Position numbers and translations under genes: made by a program. Positions 10,392 through 22,432 of a stretch of 64,000 bases of DNA are shown in pieces; the stretch's first letter is position 1; every line of letters begins with the position of its first letter. The DNA lies in NCBI RefSeq assembly GCF_008831285.2, contig NC_045141.1, positions 19,960,848 through 20,024,847 on the forward strand. Reading direction: 5' to 3'. The notes below the pieces were generated by a model that saw only the letters and a program-made list of their open reading frames with translations, was not told the origin of the DNA and searched no databases. This DNA is from Nymphaea colorata (lineage: Eukaryota; Streptophyta; Magnoliopsida; Nymphaeales; Nymphaeaceae).

Positions 10392-12981
10392 ATGGGAAGA
10401 AGAAGCTGGCGGCTCGCGCCCGCTCTCCTCATGGCGGCGACAGCCGGGATGCTTTTTGCCGTCGTGTCGTCTCAGCAGCCGTCCGTGCTAAAAAGGGGAT
10501 CTTCTCTCTCCGTCGAGAGGTTCGCCGACGACGTTCTCATCTCGGAGGGCGGCACCTTCAAGACGGGGTTCTACCCGGTGGGCGACAACGCTTTCGCCTT
10601 CGCCGTCTGGTTCACGGAGCCGGCCAACGGGACGGTGGTGTGGATGGCGAATAGGGACCGACCGGTCAACGGCAGGGAGTCCCGGCTGGAGTTCCGGAGC
10701 GGCCAGGTCGCCCTGATCGACGCTGACGGCAGCATCGTCTGGGCCACCAACACGAGCGACGTCGATGGCGTCGTGGCTGAGCAGATGGAGATTGGGGAGG
10801 ACGGGAACCTCGTGGTGAGGGACAGGTTGGGGAAGGCGTTGTGGGAGAGCTTCGATTTCCCGACCGACACGCTTCTGGCGTTCCAGGGGATGACGAGATC
10901 CAAGAGGTTGGTGTCGAGGAGAGCGGCTGAGGACTACTCATCGGGGCCATACCAATTCTTATTCGACGACGACAACGTGCTCAGTTTTCTGTACGAAGGG
11001 TCGGACTTGTCCAGCATCTACTGGCCCAATCCCGACATGGACATCTTTGGGAACGGCAGGACCAGGCAAGTCTACACAATCTCATTTGTTCCCTTGACAT
11101 GATTAGGATCATACCGTAATAACATTTGCTTTGAAATATCTAATACGCAATTGTAGTGTTCACTGAACTAAAGTTCATTCAACATATGGCTTCTGCTTAA
11201 CTTGCACGTTTGCTTATAAGTTGATCACAATGTAATTCTCCAGTAACTTTTTTGTCATTAGGTATAACAGCACCAAATATGCCAGTTTTGATGACCTGGG
11301 TCGATTTACCTCTAGTGACAATTTGATCTTTTCTGCGTCAGACGTTGGCCTGAAAAACAAGAGAAGGTTAACTATGGACTATGATGGAGTTCTCAGGCTA
11401 TATAGTCTTAACAGTACAACAAAAAGTTGGGAGGTTACATGGTTGCCGGTGTTGGAGAGGTGCAGAGTTCATGGCCTTTGTGGGGAAAATGGGATTTGTT
11501 TTTACAACCCAGAACCTGAATGCACTTGCCCTCCTGGATTTAGTATGAAAAATAGAACCGACTGGACTCAGGGATGCCAACCAAATTCCAAGATTGTTTG
11601 CAACGATTCCCGAGTACAAATTGTTAAACTTCCTCATACTGACTTCTACGGTTATGATATGAGCACATACAAAACAGGTGTATCATTTGAAGCATGTAAA
11701 AACATTTGCACGAGTGACTGTAAGTGTCGTGGTTTTGGATATAGGTTAGATGATGGATCTGGATCTTGTTACCCAAAGAACATTCTTTTCAACGGTCAAA
11801 CTGGTCCTAACCTTCTTATTGACATTTATATCAAAGTTTCTTCAGTTGGGAACTTTAACAATTATCTGGAAGGTCAATTCCACACTGATTGTTCACTGGC
11901 AAATTTGAGCATCATTAGGGCTGGAGTTTTTTCTAGTGGCAATGTACAGGGTGACTACTTGAAACTGCCAGTTGGATTTGTCATTGCCATTGGCCTAGTT
12001 GAAATCATATGTCTGGTTTTTGGGTGGGCTTACTTACATAAAGAGTTGGGCCACATTCACAACATTGGTCAAGGTTATACGGCCTTAAGATCAGGATTTA
12101 AAAGATTCACTTACAAAGAACTGAAAAGAGCTACAAAGAACTTCAGTAGTGAAATAGGAAGAGGAGGTTCAGGGGTGGTTTATAAAGGGGTGCTGGAAGG
12201 TGAGGTTGTGGCTATCAAAAGGCTAGAGGATGTGCATCATGGAGAAGCACAATTCTGGAGTGAAGTGAGCATCATTGGAAGAATTAATCACATAAATCTA
12301 TTGAGACTGTTGGGTTTCTGCTTTGAAAAACAAAGCAAGCTTTTGGTTTATGAATTCATGGAAAATGGATCCTTAGAGAAGAACTTGTTCAACAGTTCTT
12401 CAACTCTTGCTTGGGATAACAGATTTAACATTGCTTTGGGCACAGCAAAGGGTCTCGCTTACCTGCATGAGGAGTGCTTAGAATGGGTGCTTCACTGTGA
12501 TATCAAGCCTCAAAACATACTCTTGGACAAGGATTTCACCCCAAAAGTGGCTGATTTCGGTTTGTCCAAGCTTCTAGATAGAGGTGGAACAAATGTTTCT
12601 AGCTTTTCTAGAGTGAGAGGAACGAGGGGCTACATGGCTCCCGAGTGGATATTGAATCAGCCCATCACATCGAAAGTGGATGTTTACAGCTATGGTATTT
12701 TGGTGTTGGAAATGGTAACTGGGAGAAGTTCAGTTGGATTTGAACAGGTGGATGACAACGGAGAGATTCGTTCTGCACAATTAATCCCATGGGTCAGAGA
12801 AATGGTGGGAACAAGGCAGCAGTGGATAGAAGAAATAGCTGATCCAAGTTTGTCAGGGATATATGACAAGCTGAAGATGGAAATCTTGGTTAAAGTGGCT
12901 TTGAAGTGTGTCGGTGAAGAAAGGGATGCAAGACCAACAATGAGCCAGGTTGTAGATGCTATAACGCTCGGATGCCAATAG
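10392..12981 (+). CDS. G-type lectin S-receptor-like serine/threonine kinase (ZmPK1-like), two exons
   Basis: A plasma-membrane receptor kinase, likely sensing an extracellular ligand. Exons 10392-11065 and 11262-12981 join to 797 aa. A signal peptide (residues about 1-27, LAPALLMAATAGMLFAVV) is followed by a bulb-type lectin domain (about 30-150, with VVWMANRDRPV), an S-locus glycoprotein region (WESFDFPTDTLL), an EGF-like Cys cluster from about 292, a PAN/apple domain (about 340-420), one membrane helix (about 462-483) and a kinase domain: glycine loop GRGGSG 524-529, Lys544, HCD motif 636-638, DFG 656-658, APE 684-686. Catalytic residues are present, so it should be active. The HCD motif makes it a non-RD kinase, common in immune receptors and this clade. 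The start is the first in-frame ATG before the signal peptide. The intron appears to use a GC donor. The native ligand cannot be told. Confidence 0.93.
11066..11261 (+). other. GC-AG intron of the receptor kinase gene
   Basis: The reading frame is kept only if the donor is AG|GCAAGT after 11065 and the acceptor is ATTAG| at 11261, giving ...NGRT-R-YNSTKY..., the expected continuous SLG-region sequence. Using the nearby GT at 11070 would put a stop directly after the junction (GTA TAA). AG|GCAAGT is the classic strong GC-type donor. Length 196 nt. Confidence 0.8.
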
Positions 12982-13080
12982 TGCCATGAAGAGGTTGCAA
13001 GATTTGGGAGTTACGTCCTATATATTTGATTTGGTATGAGTAAATTATTCTTATTGTGCGAAACTGGATAAGCCTATGGA

Positions 13081-13086
13081 AATAAA
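13081..13086 (+). terminator. polyadenylation signal AATAAA of the receptor kinase gene
   Basis: A canonical AATAAA lies about 100 nt after the stop codon at 12981, in a T-rich setting, and is the best near-upstream element candidate for the transcript end. Confidence 0.5.
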
Positions 13087-13400
13087 GCTGTTGTTATAGC
13101 TATGCTGTTCTATTTTGGTGTTTGACTTTTTAATTAAGTGTTTGAATTTGTTTTAATGCTTAAATTTTTTTCCTGTCGATGGCCAACTTTTAGAGGGAGT
13201 TTCTGTCTCTGTTTACATGGTTTGTGTCTCTGTTTACATGTTGTGTATACTAGTGCATGCACCATTCGGTGCCTGTGTCCACTCCAGTGTCTAGTCATTG
13301 GGACTTCTAATCTCTTTTTTTTTTTTTTTACATGAACTATAAGGAAATGGTTAAAGCATCAATTAGGCTACTGAAAAAACGATTGTCAAGCAGCTGTTAT

Positions 13401-13518
13401 CCCCCCAATGGTATTACTGTGTTCCTTTCAATTTCCTTACTTTCTTAGGATAAAGATTTCCCCCCAATGGTATTACTGTGTTCCTTTCAATTTCCTTACT
13501 TTCTTAGGATAAAGATTT
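13401..13518. repeat. 59-bp tandem duplication downstream of the receptor kinase
   Basis: Two adjacent copies (13401-13459, 13460-13518) of a unit starting CCCCCCAATGGTATTACTG, identical by eye. A recent local duplication in the 3' flank. Confidence 0.9.
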
Positions 13519-14854
13519 GGGCTGCAATAAGACGGATATGTGTCAATTTACTTTATAAAACATATGATATGGCAAGATAGAAAGTTGTTCCTTCTGCTCG
13601 GTTTGATTTCCCTGTTCACATTTGCATGAGAACAACATTCTGCTGCAGTTTGGGATTCAAAATAAGTGATCGAATTTTGGTACTGTATATAAGTTCATGT
13701 TTGGCAGCCCGAGCACTGCAGGTTGGTTAATAAGCTACTAAATTCAGAAGCATGGAGTACATGTTGTAAGCCTTTATGCTAATCATATCACTTTTCAAAC
13801 TTAAATATGCTTGAGTGAAATTTAATTTCGATGTAGATGTCGGCATAGTATATGTGCCTGTTATTTTTGTCGTTTCAATAAAGTTACTGTTTGGTTCTTC
13901 TTTCAGCTGTGCTAATTTTATCTTATTGTAGTAAAATTCACTCTTTATTTGTGACTAATTTAACCGGAAGACTAATTTGAAATGGTGTAGATGAGGCTGA
14001 ATTTGTCAATTACTATTAAGACGGGGACTGTGAAAAACTGTTACAGGATGTATCTCTTCATAGTTTTCTGAATATTATTTGCCAAAAAGCTGTAGCTCTC
14101 CGGAGGCATTGCTTCCATGCATATCCCACTGCACATATATCCCTGTATCTCATGGGTAACTACTCAGTAATGAGCTTTTGATTTGGTAATTCTGAATTGA
14201 GCCATTTCAGACTGCCCAGATGAATGACATAATAGTAGAGCAGTTGACTTGCCTTACCAACCAGACCTAAAAGGCATGTGAAACGGCGGCAACCATCATC
14301 TCCCTGTCGGGCAGAGCCTCCCTCTCATTATGAAACACATTATTGGCATTTGAAAAACCCTACTCATTGGGGGCATAAGACGTGTATTCGTGTCTCTTCA
14401 AAATTTCTAGATACAATTATAATACCCAACTCGTTCTTTTATAGAAATGCTCAAATCTACCCCATTAGGAACAAGTGTCGGACCGTGGGTTCAAAAGAGA
14501 GAATTACTTTAATATCAACTTCAACTGCTCTATCTTAAACAATCTCATCGAAGTTTTTTCTTTTCTCTCTTTTATTTTTCGGGGGCAGAAAGTATGTCAT
14601 AAGGGTCAAATTAGACTACTTAAAATAAATCGTCAATGTTTCTTTTGTGCGATTTGACCTCATACATATGGCCTTAATATCATTAGATGAAATGCATATC
14701 TTGGTGAGACAATTTCAAATTTAGAAGTGGTTTTTTTAACAATAAAAACATTGGGGGCTGTTATAACAACAAAGTTTGAAAGGAAAAAAATCAAATATTT
14801 TTCATTAAAATAACTTGAATTAAAGCATGAGAAATAAACTTTACTTCTATTGTT

Positions 14855-14908
<54 letters not shown>

Positions 14909-16460
14909 AAGCCGTTACTGATAGATCTCGTACTAAGACTAAAGACAACAAACCAGTGATAGTAAAGTTGATTATTAGAATATATTCTGACTAGACCCTC
15001 CTTTTTTCCCCTGCTTCAGGGGTCTTGAGCTGTATCTGGTGGGTAGTGGGTTGCATGCTGTCTTCCACTCGACTATATAAGAAAATGATCAAGTACTTTT
15101 CTTGAAAACAATTTAACAAAAAGCATATTTATACTAAATTAATATTCATAATAATGGTGAATGGTAGCATATTCATATTTTGTTTGAAATAACTTTTAAT
15201 TTTAAGTGGTCTGGCTTTTGTCTTCGACGTAAGTTAGTATGGGAAGGCACAGCGCCTTGTTGGAGTGGAGTTCTTGATTGGCCTCGTTTCATCAGTGAAT
15301 TCGTAAAGGTTGACATAGACTTCTCAAGAGTCCCATCAAACTAGGTCTCAACATATCTAGGTCTCAACATATCCCATGGCTCACTTGATTTGAATCAAGA
15401 TGATAAAAAATATTTTCATAAGAACCACACAATGGCCGTTGGAAACAATACGAAGGGCACAAACAGTGCATTGAAGGCACCTCCTTCATTTAATTCCAAT
15501 GGGTGTTACTCTTCTAAAACTATAGATGGTAGAAGGACAACATTTTTGATGGGTGTGCTATACCCTACCCAGGTTCCCGACGCAGCAGAGAACTTAGTGT
15601 GTGGCATGTAATGCTTGTGAATTGACTGCTGAATTGAATTGATTGGCGACCACACCTTCATTCCAATTTGCCCAATTCAAGCCAATGTTCATAACATAAG
15701 AGGGGGGTTCGATCTCTGTCGTGCAGTTTTTAACCCAATGATGAAAGGAGTTGCCTAACCTATGATGTTTATATGGTTAGCACTAGGTAAGGAGGGGACC
15801 TTACAAGCCGCCCAAACCCGGCCCACCACAGGAGCCATTGTTGACTGTACATGGCCAGTCGGCTCACTTGGACCATCGCTTACCAGTATTGGGATATATA
15901 TACCATTCCCATCAAAACAAGGGACAATTCAAAGGTCAAATATCTTCCTGTCTTAATTATTTCCCTGTGGAGTATTATACGCAGTCTTCCATGATAACAA
16001 GGGTTCAGATGTTGCAGGAACCAAAACTTCGGATTCTTAAAAAAATAAGCGTCCCAAATCTTCAACTTGATGTTTACCATTTCAACTCACGGAAGTTAAT
16101 AAGTAGCCCATGTAAAAATGTTTGGAAATGGAAAGGAGAAACTCGATAATGGCTTTCACTCGTCTAAACGCGTGTGCGCTAGCACTTGCTCAATTCCTAT
16201 GAGCTATACTTTGGGTTGAAATGCTTCTGCAGAAAGATCTTCGTTTTTGGTTGCTTGAGAAGCATATCTAGATAATGAAAAATGCCTGAATTCAATATAT
16301 CTTAGTATTTTCTGCTGTTCGAATACAGATCTCCTACTTTTCATTGACGAGACTGAGTATGCTCATTCCTGTTCCGCCGATGGGTAGCGTGCCAGAAAGT
16401 CTCGTGCGTAGTGTTTTTATAAAGAAGAAAGTGGGCATGGATGACTATACCTTCTTCCTT
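13519..16460. other. intergenic, no gene seen
   Basis: AT-rich sequence with short spurious frames. A (TA)n tract lies at 14857-14905. Around 15,706 there is a tRNA B-box-like GGTTCGATCTC without a convincing A-box or full cloverleaf. No gene is supported. Confidence 0.4.
14857..14905. repeat. (AT)n microsatellite
   Basis: About 24 uninterrupted AT units. No further function is visible. Confidence 0.95.
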
Positions 16461-16464
16461 TAAC

Positions 16465-18260
16465 GTGGTAGGGGCAGTACTACGACTTTGATCTCGAGAT
16501 GTATCTGAGGCCGGTTAAAGAATTTGGCCGTGTCTATGTGGTGAAATTTGTATGCCCAAGGACTAGCTAGCGTAGACTAGGGGTGTATATATATAGTGAT
16601 TAGACTGATCCCAAGATGACTGAAGATTTCAGTTCCTATATATATATATATATATATTGGAAACTGCAACTCAATAAATCCAAATCTAATCAAACAATTC
16701 AAAAGTTAAAGAGTGAAGTAAAGTAGAAAAAGCAATCGAGACACACATCTAAACCCAACGCAATAGCAAAATATGGTGCAGAAATCAGTCGTGTCAATTA
16801 TGAAAAGGTAACTAGTCATTTTGAACCTAACCTATGCAATGGATTAAGATGTTTCCGTATTAATTAATATTAGCATAACAGAGGACTGCAACTAAAAGTT
16901 AAACTGACAATAAATACCAATTGAAAAAGGACAAGGACAAGACAAATATGAGATAAAAGAAAAAACGTGTTCATGGAGAGCAAGGATGAAAAAGAAGAAA
17001 AAGGAAGGGGATCATTTTTTTGGGAAGGCTCACATGCAAGAGTAGAATGAGGGTCATAATAATTTCTTTTGTTTCTTAAAACAAGATTAAACTACACTTT
17101 TTTTTTTTTACTACAAATAAGCATATTGATGCCCCTAAGTAAGTACATGGATAAACAGGCCATGGAAAATCCTTATTGTCGTCTCTCATCTATTTAGAGC
17201 CATTAATTAAGCTTAAGCGATCTTTATGCTGCAAAAGGAAGGCCACCTATTTGTGGAGAAGACACCCAAGGTATAGAAAGTAGACCTTATACTTTAGGGC
17301 TACAAAAGGGAGACCACTGATTCACAAGTTAGAGCACTATGGTAGAGGAGGCACCCCAAGGTATAAAAAGGACGTTATACTCTAGAGAATGAGAAGTTGG
17401 GTGAGGGCTTCGGCCTTTTGTTAGATAGTGAAAAACCCCGCTTATTCGAAACTAAGCTTAAGTGGTAAAGCTTAAGTAATATCTATGCTGCAAAAAAAGG
17501 GCTACCGATTCACAAGTTGGAGCACTATCGTGGAGGAGACACTCCAAGGTATAAAAAGCAGACTTTATATTTTAGAGGATGAGAGGTTGGGTGAAAGCTT
17601 CAGCCTTTTGCCAGGTAGTGGAAAACCTCGCTTATTCGGAACTAAGCTTCATCGATAAAACTAGCCTATTGATCCAAGAAGCCGCTTAGGGCTGAGATGG
17701 GTGGACTTTTCGCCACATAGGATGCCCATTGATCCCAGGACCAGAGTATTGGATAAGAGCGGAAATAAGAAACAAAGAAATAAAAATGGTGTGAAACAGA
17801 ATTGCGGCAAGAGAAATAGGAGATGCCAAATTGCCAATGTGCAATAATTGAAGCAATTAATATTATGTGGACAGTTGCATTCCAAGTGGGTGATAACTAT
17901 AATGGATTATCATATTTTAGATCTAAAAACCATGGAAATATTATCTCTTGATGCTTGTCCTTACTGCGAAGAATTAAAGAAACAACAAACCAAAGCAGCT
18001 GGATGGGTGTGACGTTTGTTAAAATAAATAGAGCCTGTTTTTTATTTTCGTCACCTATTTTCTCCACGTTTTCATATTATTCCTTTTTATAATTTTTTAC
18101 TGATTATGGCTTCACTATCTTTTATTTTATTTTTGTTTTTTTATTCTTTAATCTTTAATAGTCCTCAGGCCTTTCCTTCAAATCCAAAATAAGGCTTGTG
18201 CTTTCTCGATATGAAGCTTTTAATACCCCAACTTATACCGTATCGTGTTTGCTTTCTAGC
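16465..18260. repeat. segmental duplication, copy A (non-coding)
   Basis: This segment resembles 22,295-23,600 over most of its length. Shared anchors include GACTAGCTAGCGTAGA followed by a (TA)n tract, GGAAACTGCAACT, AAATACCAATTGAAAAAGG, a 48-bp near-identical block (17,833-17,880 versus 23,142-23,189) and GGCTTGTGCTTTCTCGATAT near the right end. No convincing protein is encoded. Copy A carries an extra tandem repeat at about 17,215-17,690 that copy B lacks. The conserved stretches could be a duplicated promoter, a long non-coding RNA gene or simply a repeat. Confidence 0.8.
17215..17690. repeat. tandem repeat inserted in duplication copy A
   Basis: Two units of roughly 190-200 bp plus a partial third share phrases such as GATTCACAAGTTGGAGCACT, CCAAGGTATAAAAAG and TTATTCG(A/G)AACTAAGCTT. 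Compared with copy B (near 23,005-23,030), where the flanking sequence runs on directly, the block is an insertion. Its ends AAGCTT...AAGCTT suggest amplification after insertion. No coding capacity. Confidence 0.7.
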
Positions 18261-20490
18261 GTTCACATTGGCCTCACTAGTTCTCAGGACTCTTATTAAG
18301 TTTTAACCGCACAATGCTTGGATAAATTGCTTCAAGACTGACTGCTACACATTTTGGTTTATTTACGAATCTACAAAAATAATTCCAATGAACATAATTT
18401 CATAGCGTTGATCTAAATATCATTTGAAATGAAATAAATTAAAGGGCCACAACTTATATATATATATATATATATATATACGTAATCGATTGATTAATGA
18501 TTCGTTGACTATGTTGGTAGCTTGTTAATTGATCAAATCGGAATGACCAGGAAGCAATATAGAGAGCTAAGAGTCGTACATAGGTAATTGACAGATTAAT
18601 TATTTTGATTTGTCCATTGTGTTTGACAGCTTGTTTCAATAGGGAATAACTGATAAGTTGTTTGAATTTGAACGCCTATTTGTTTGTATTGCTCAGTTCC
18701 ATGTGTTGATTGATGCCGGGAAACTTGTTCCATGAAGACAAGCGCCAAATAGAAGAACAGTAGGCAACATGGAGACGATTATTATAAAGGACAAAAAATA
18801 ATGCACCTAAGCCTGGATGGTGGAGAAAGGTTATTCTGATACCTGTAGGCTTAATGCAAGTAGGTCGGATCTGGCTTGAAGATTTTGTCGATTTTTTAGA
18901 TTACATGGAAACAAATTTTATCTGTTCCTATTGCATTTTTCTGTACCGAATCCGATCATTGAAACCCTAATGACAGCTACTACTTGTAAACTATTCCGCA
19001 GGAATCTTGCAACGTTACAGAAACTTTAGATCATTGAACGCTCGATGTTGATGATGAGGCTTCATTTTCTTAATTAAGCTGAACGTATGAGAAACTCATT
19101 ATAAGAACATTGTGTTCTTGAAACATTTATTCCTATACTACACGTTTGAAGAACATAATTTGCATGGAGTAATTTCTGCGGCAAGAACATAATGTTCTTA
19201 GATTATTGGTTCTAAAGATATATATTCTAAGAGCATAATGTTTTTCTTACCAAACGCTTTTTCGAAGACATAACTAGGACACCACTTTCTCTTGTTTAAT
19301 TGATTTTGAAGTTTTAATGAACTGCCGTTTTACTTAGATTCAGAAACCGGCTGGGTTTTGTAGATTTCAGAATTTGCAGTCGCTGTTTCAGAATTTGGGT
19401 TTCTCTGACATTCTCAAACAAACGTAACCCCGAGTTTTAAATAACTGAATAGTATAGTAAATATGTCATTGTTTCGATCACGTTCACCACAAACAACAAA
19501 AACTCCTCAATCCCCCACTTCTTCTTCTACTGTTTCAACATTCCAAGTTTTTCTCACCAAAACGAAATCACAAAACTCTTTGTATATAATCTTTTAGTGA
19601 CATTAAATTCGGTATCGTAGTCAAGTCCAACCAAGCAGTGGCGGAAATACATGGAGGCTGCCACGAAAAATTTCATTAGAAGGGTTCAAAATCATGATAT
19701 GGTTACTCAAAAAGACTTAAAGTCAGTCCTTCCCGAGACTAGTTAGCCTTTTGTGATATTTCATTTGATCATTTAGACCCTTGTTTATATTTCGGATCCC
19801 AAGATCCATTTTCCTTTTGTTGAGACGAGGTATAAGTACCTCACGTGAGATTTTATTTACTAGCTTTTGAGATTAAGAGAAAAAGAAGAAACGTGAGTTA
19901 GAGAATAGCTTGGGATTATACTATTGATTTTTCATTGTTATTCTTTAATTTTCAATCAAGATTCGTTGATTTTTCATTTGTAATTGATTACCACTGCATC
20001 AGTTTCATTTTAAAACTTTCATTTGCAATAAACAGCAGCAATTCATTCCAAACACAAGATTAGTTGTTTATGGAAAAACATGATTCAAAGTCAAGTTGCT
20101 GAAAGGAATTCGCGACAGTGAGATCTAAGCAGACTGGATACCACTTTCGATCTTTTAGAAGGCCAGAGAAAGGTACGACGCAAATGTGAAAGTAACATTG
20201 CCACTAAAGGGGCAATAACTTTTTCAAGAAAGTGGCTGGCCGTCTTTCAGAAAGCAGTTTTTCCAAAGAGCCAGGTCCACGCTATAAACGCCGAAAGTTT
20301 GATGCCTTTCCCATTCAAAGGCACGATCCTACTTTGTACTCGCAATCGTCGCCTTCAAAAATTTTGGCGCACCATTTCATTTCCCGGTTGCTCGGTATGC
20401 TCTTGGTGGGTGCAAGAAGCCCTTCCAAGAACGGTTGAAACCTTTCCTTTCTGGGGACAGTGATGTCTGAGGTTGCTTCCGTGGTGCTCT
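18261..20490. other. intergenic, no gene seen
   Basis: Contains a short (TA)n tract at about 18,457-18,480 and, at about 19,095-19,250, several palindromic AAGAACAT.ATGTTCTT-like blocks that suggest a degenerate MITE without clear ends. The 20,232-20,438 reading frame is not recognised. No gene is supported. Confidence 0.4.
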
Positions 20491-20497
20491 CGTCTAT

Positions 20498-20742
20498 CAT
20501 TTGTAGTTCAAAAAAGTAATACCTACAAGAATTAAACTTATGACCGGGCTATGCTACTACCATTTGTAGTTCAAAAAAGTAACGCCTACAAGAATTCAAC
20601 TTATGATCGGGCTCCTATCTATTCGCCAGCCTTATCAGCTATGCTACTATCGTTTGTAGTTCAAAAAAGTAACACCTACAAGAATTGAACTTATGACGAG
20701 GCTCCTACCTATTCGCCAGCCTCATCAGCTATGCTACGGCCC
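20498..20742 (-). repeat. tandem tRNA-like (SINE-type) repeat, three copies
   Basis: Three adjacent copies start near 20,498, 20,561 and 20,651. Copies 2 and 3 are 90 bp apart; copy 1 lacks about 30 bp. Read on the minus strand each full copy has an A-box-like TAGCATAGCTGATAAGG and, about 30 nt on, a B-box-like AGTTCAATTCTTGTAGG, spaced as in a tRNA. This fits the head of a tRNA-derived SINE that was amplified in tandem. It does not fold as a complete tRNA gene as far as can be judged by eye. Confidence 0.5.
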
Positions 20743-21610
20743 TTGGGGTTCCATAACCATGCTCACTTCATCAATCATGAACTATTTATTTTTTTTATTT
20801 GTAGCTCATGTGGACTGTGCTTACATCATTGATCTTTATACTATTTACATTTTTAATTCTTTCTAACAACCTGGCTAGCTAGTGGCCTCGGGCCTGAGTT
20901 AAGAATATCTTCATGTTAATGTCGAAGGGGGCGACAACCTTTTTTATTTCCAGTTTTGGCATAAACTAGAAGGCGTGTACCTAAACCTATCCCCGCCTCT
21001 AATTAATTACATTATGCTGACGCATGGTTCGGTGGCGAAATTGTTCTTATATACGTGACGTAAAATAATCTCCCAAAGTATGTTTGATTACTTTACATTT
21101 TAGACTTGTGGTCCTATATGAAATGCATTGGCTAATGTGAAACAAAAAATATCAAATACTAAAACTTAGAGTTTTTCAAATTGATTAACAGCCAAGACCC
21201 AAATTTGAATTTTCTGCATTAGAAAAATTAACGTTTGATCTAATATCAGAGAAGGGAGGGTTTTGATCGTAGATTTGCTGTCGTTTTGACTATCAGCATT
21301 CAAATGGGGCCTCTGCTGCTGCTCTCGCGAGAGTTCGGGTCCGAGTTTCCCTTTGACTTGTTTGGAATGCAAACAGTCAATTTCATGGAAAAAGTGCTGA
21401 TTAAGGAAGCTGTCCTACTTTCATTTTTTTCTATTATAACTGAAGATGAGCTTATGAGTTGGATGATATTGATGGCAGGGATCGATCAGGGTTGAAATTC
21501 AAAGTGTGAAATGGATTTGAAAAAAGTTGAAATGGGATGGCCATAGAAATTGAAAATTGGTTTCTATGGTACAAGAGACTCCTAGTAGTGTTTGATGGTA
21601 AGAAATTCTC
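20743..21610. other. intergenic, no gene seen
   Basis: Short frames only and no recognised domain or element boundary. Confidence 0.35.
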
Positions 21611-21613
21611 TTA

Positions 21614-21771
21614 GGGGCTGTTTGATGTTAAGAACATGCGAGAATTCTACGAATACCTCAAAAGTGAAGTAGATCTGTGGGCTACTTGTTCAAGTGTTCC
21701 ATCAATCTATGCAAACTTTGGGGCAGATTCGTGGACCAACTTGCGGTCTGTTCCTAATGCCAAACGACTCC
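21614..21771. mobile_element. Tourist-like (PIF/Harbinger) MITE
   Basis: The 158-bp element starts GGGGCTGTTTGATGTTAAGA and its right end, read inward, starts GGAGTCGTTTGGCATTAGGA, an imperfect inverted pair. TTA flanks both sides (21611-21613 and 21772-21774), the target duplication typical of PIF/Harbinger elements. It has no coding capacity. Confidence 0.7.
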
Positions 21772-21774
21772 TTA

Positions 21775-22294
21775 ATGATGAACAGTCTCTTATTTGAGTA
21801 CCATGAAAAGGTATTCACTAGCATGGCCTGCTTGTTTTCTAGAGAAGAGGAGGAAGCTTGACAGTGAAGGCAGTTTGATTAGCTGAACTGGATCATTTCT
21901 AGAAACTGCCACCTAATCTAGAATCATTTCTTGTTTTGTCAAATTTACAACTGGAAAAAAAATAGTCAAGACAGTAGAAGAAAAGGAAACAGATGAAACG
22001 ACTCACAGTGAAGATAAATATATGCCAAGTTTTCTTATTTTTCTGAACACGGAGGTGAACTATACCTCTGTTTACCTCTCTTTGTATGTTGCCAATCTCA
22101 TTGTGTGGAAGAACACCTAAGGAGGGACAACACTAGATCAAGAAGACCTCTGAAGAAAGAACAGTTCTAACACTTTGATAGTGGGGAGTTTAAAAATTGC
22201 ACAACCAGGGAAACAATAAGACTTTACTTGTCAAACTAAGCAAAATGATACAAGTTGATGGATGCTTTAGGTTTCAAAATGACCAATATTGATT
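21775..22294. other. intergenic, no gene seen
   Basis: No supportable gene or element. Confidence 0.35.
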
Positions 22295-22397
22295 TTGACT
22301 TTGATCTCCAGACGTGTCTGAGGGTTGAAAGATTGTGCACATCACATTTGCGTGCCCAATTGCTAGATAGGACTAGCTAGCGTAGAGTTAGCTCTCT

Positions 22398-22432
<35 letters not shown>

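Noticed and set aside
10090..10491. Upstream frame overlapping the receptor kinase start, and a hydrophobic stretch NVFSISLLLCFLLGTSNG in another frame near 10,340
   Set aside because: Neither joins in frame to the lectin domain. The in-frame ATG at 10392 supplies its own signal peptide. The hydrophobic stretch has no ATG in frame.
15700..15720. tRNA B-box-like GGTTCGATCTCTG
   Set aside because: No A-box at the right distance and no acceptor stem pairing was found, so it is not called as a tRNA.
17661..17885. Minus-strand frame similar to that at 23,000-23,194 (CNCPHNINCFNYCTLA)
   Set aside because: The similarity is explained by the non-coding segmental duplication. The two frames diverge and end differently, and there is no sign of codon-level selection by eye.
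20232..20438. Frame with PGPRYKRRKFDAF, faintly like a stretch near the SET proteins of plant histone methyltransferases
   Set aside because: The similarity covers about a dozen basic residues only, with no SET or SRA domain nearby, and the frame has no ATG-supported gene context.
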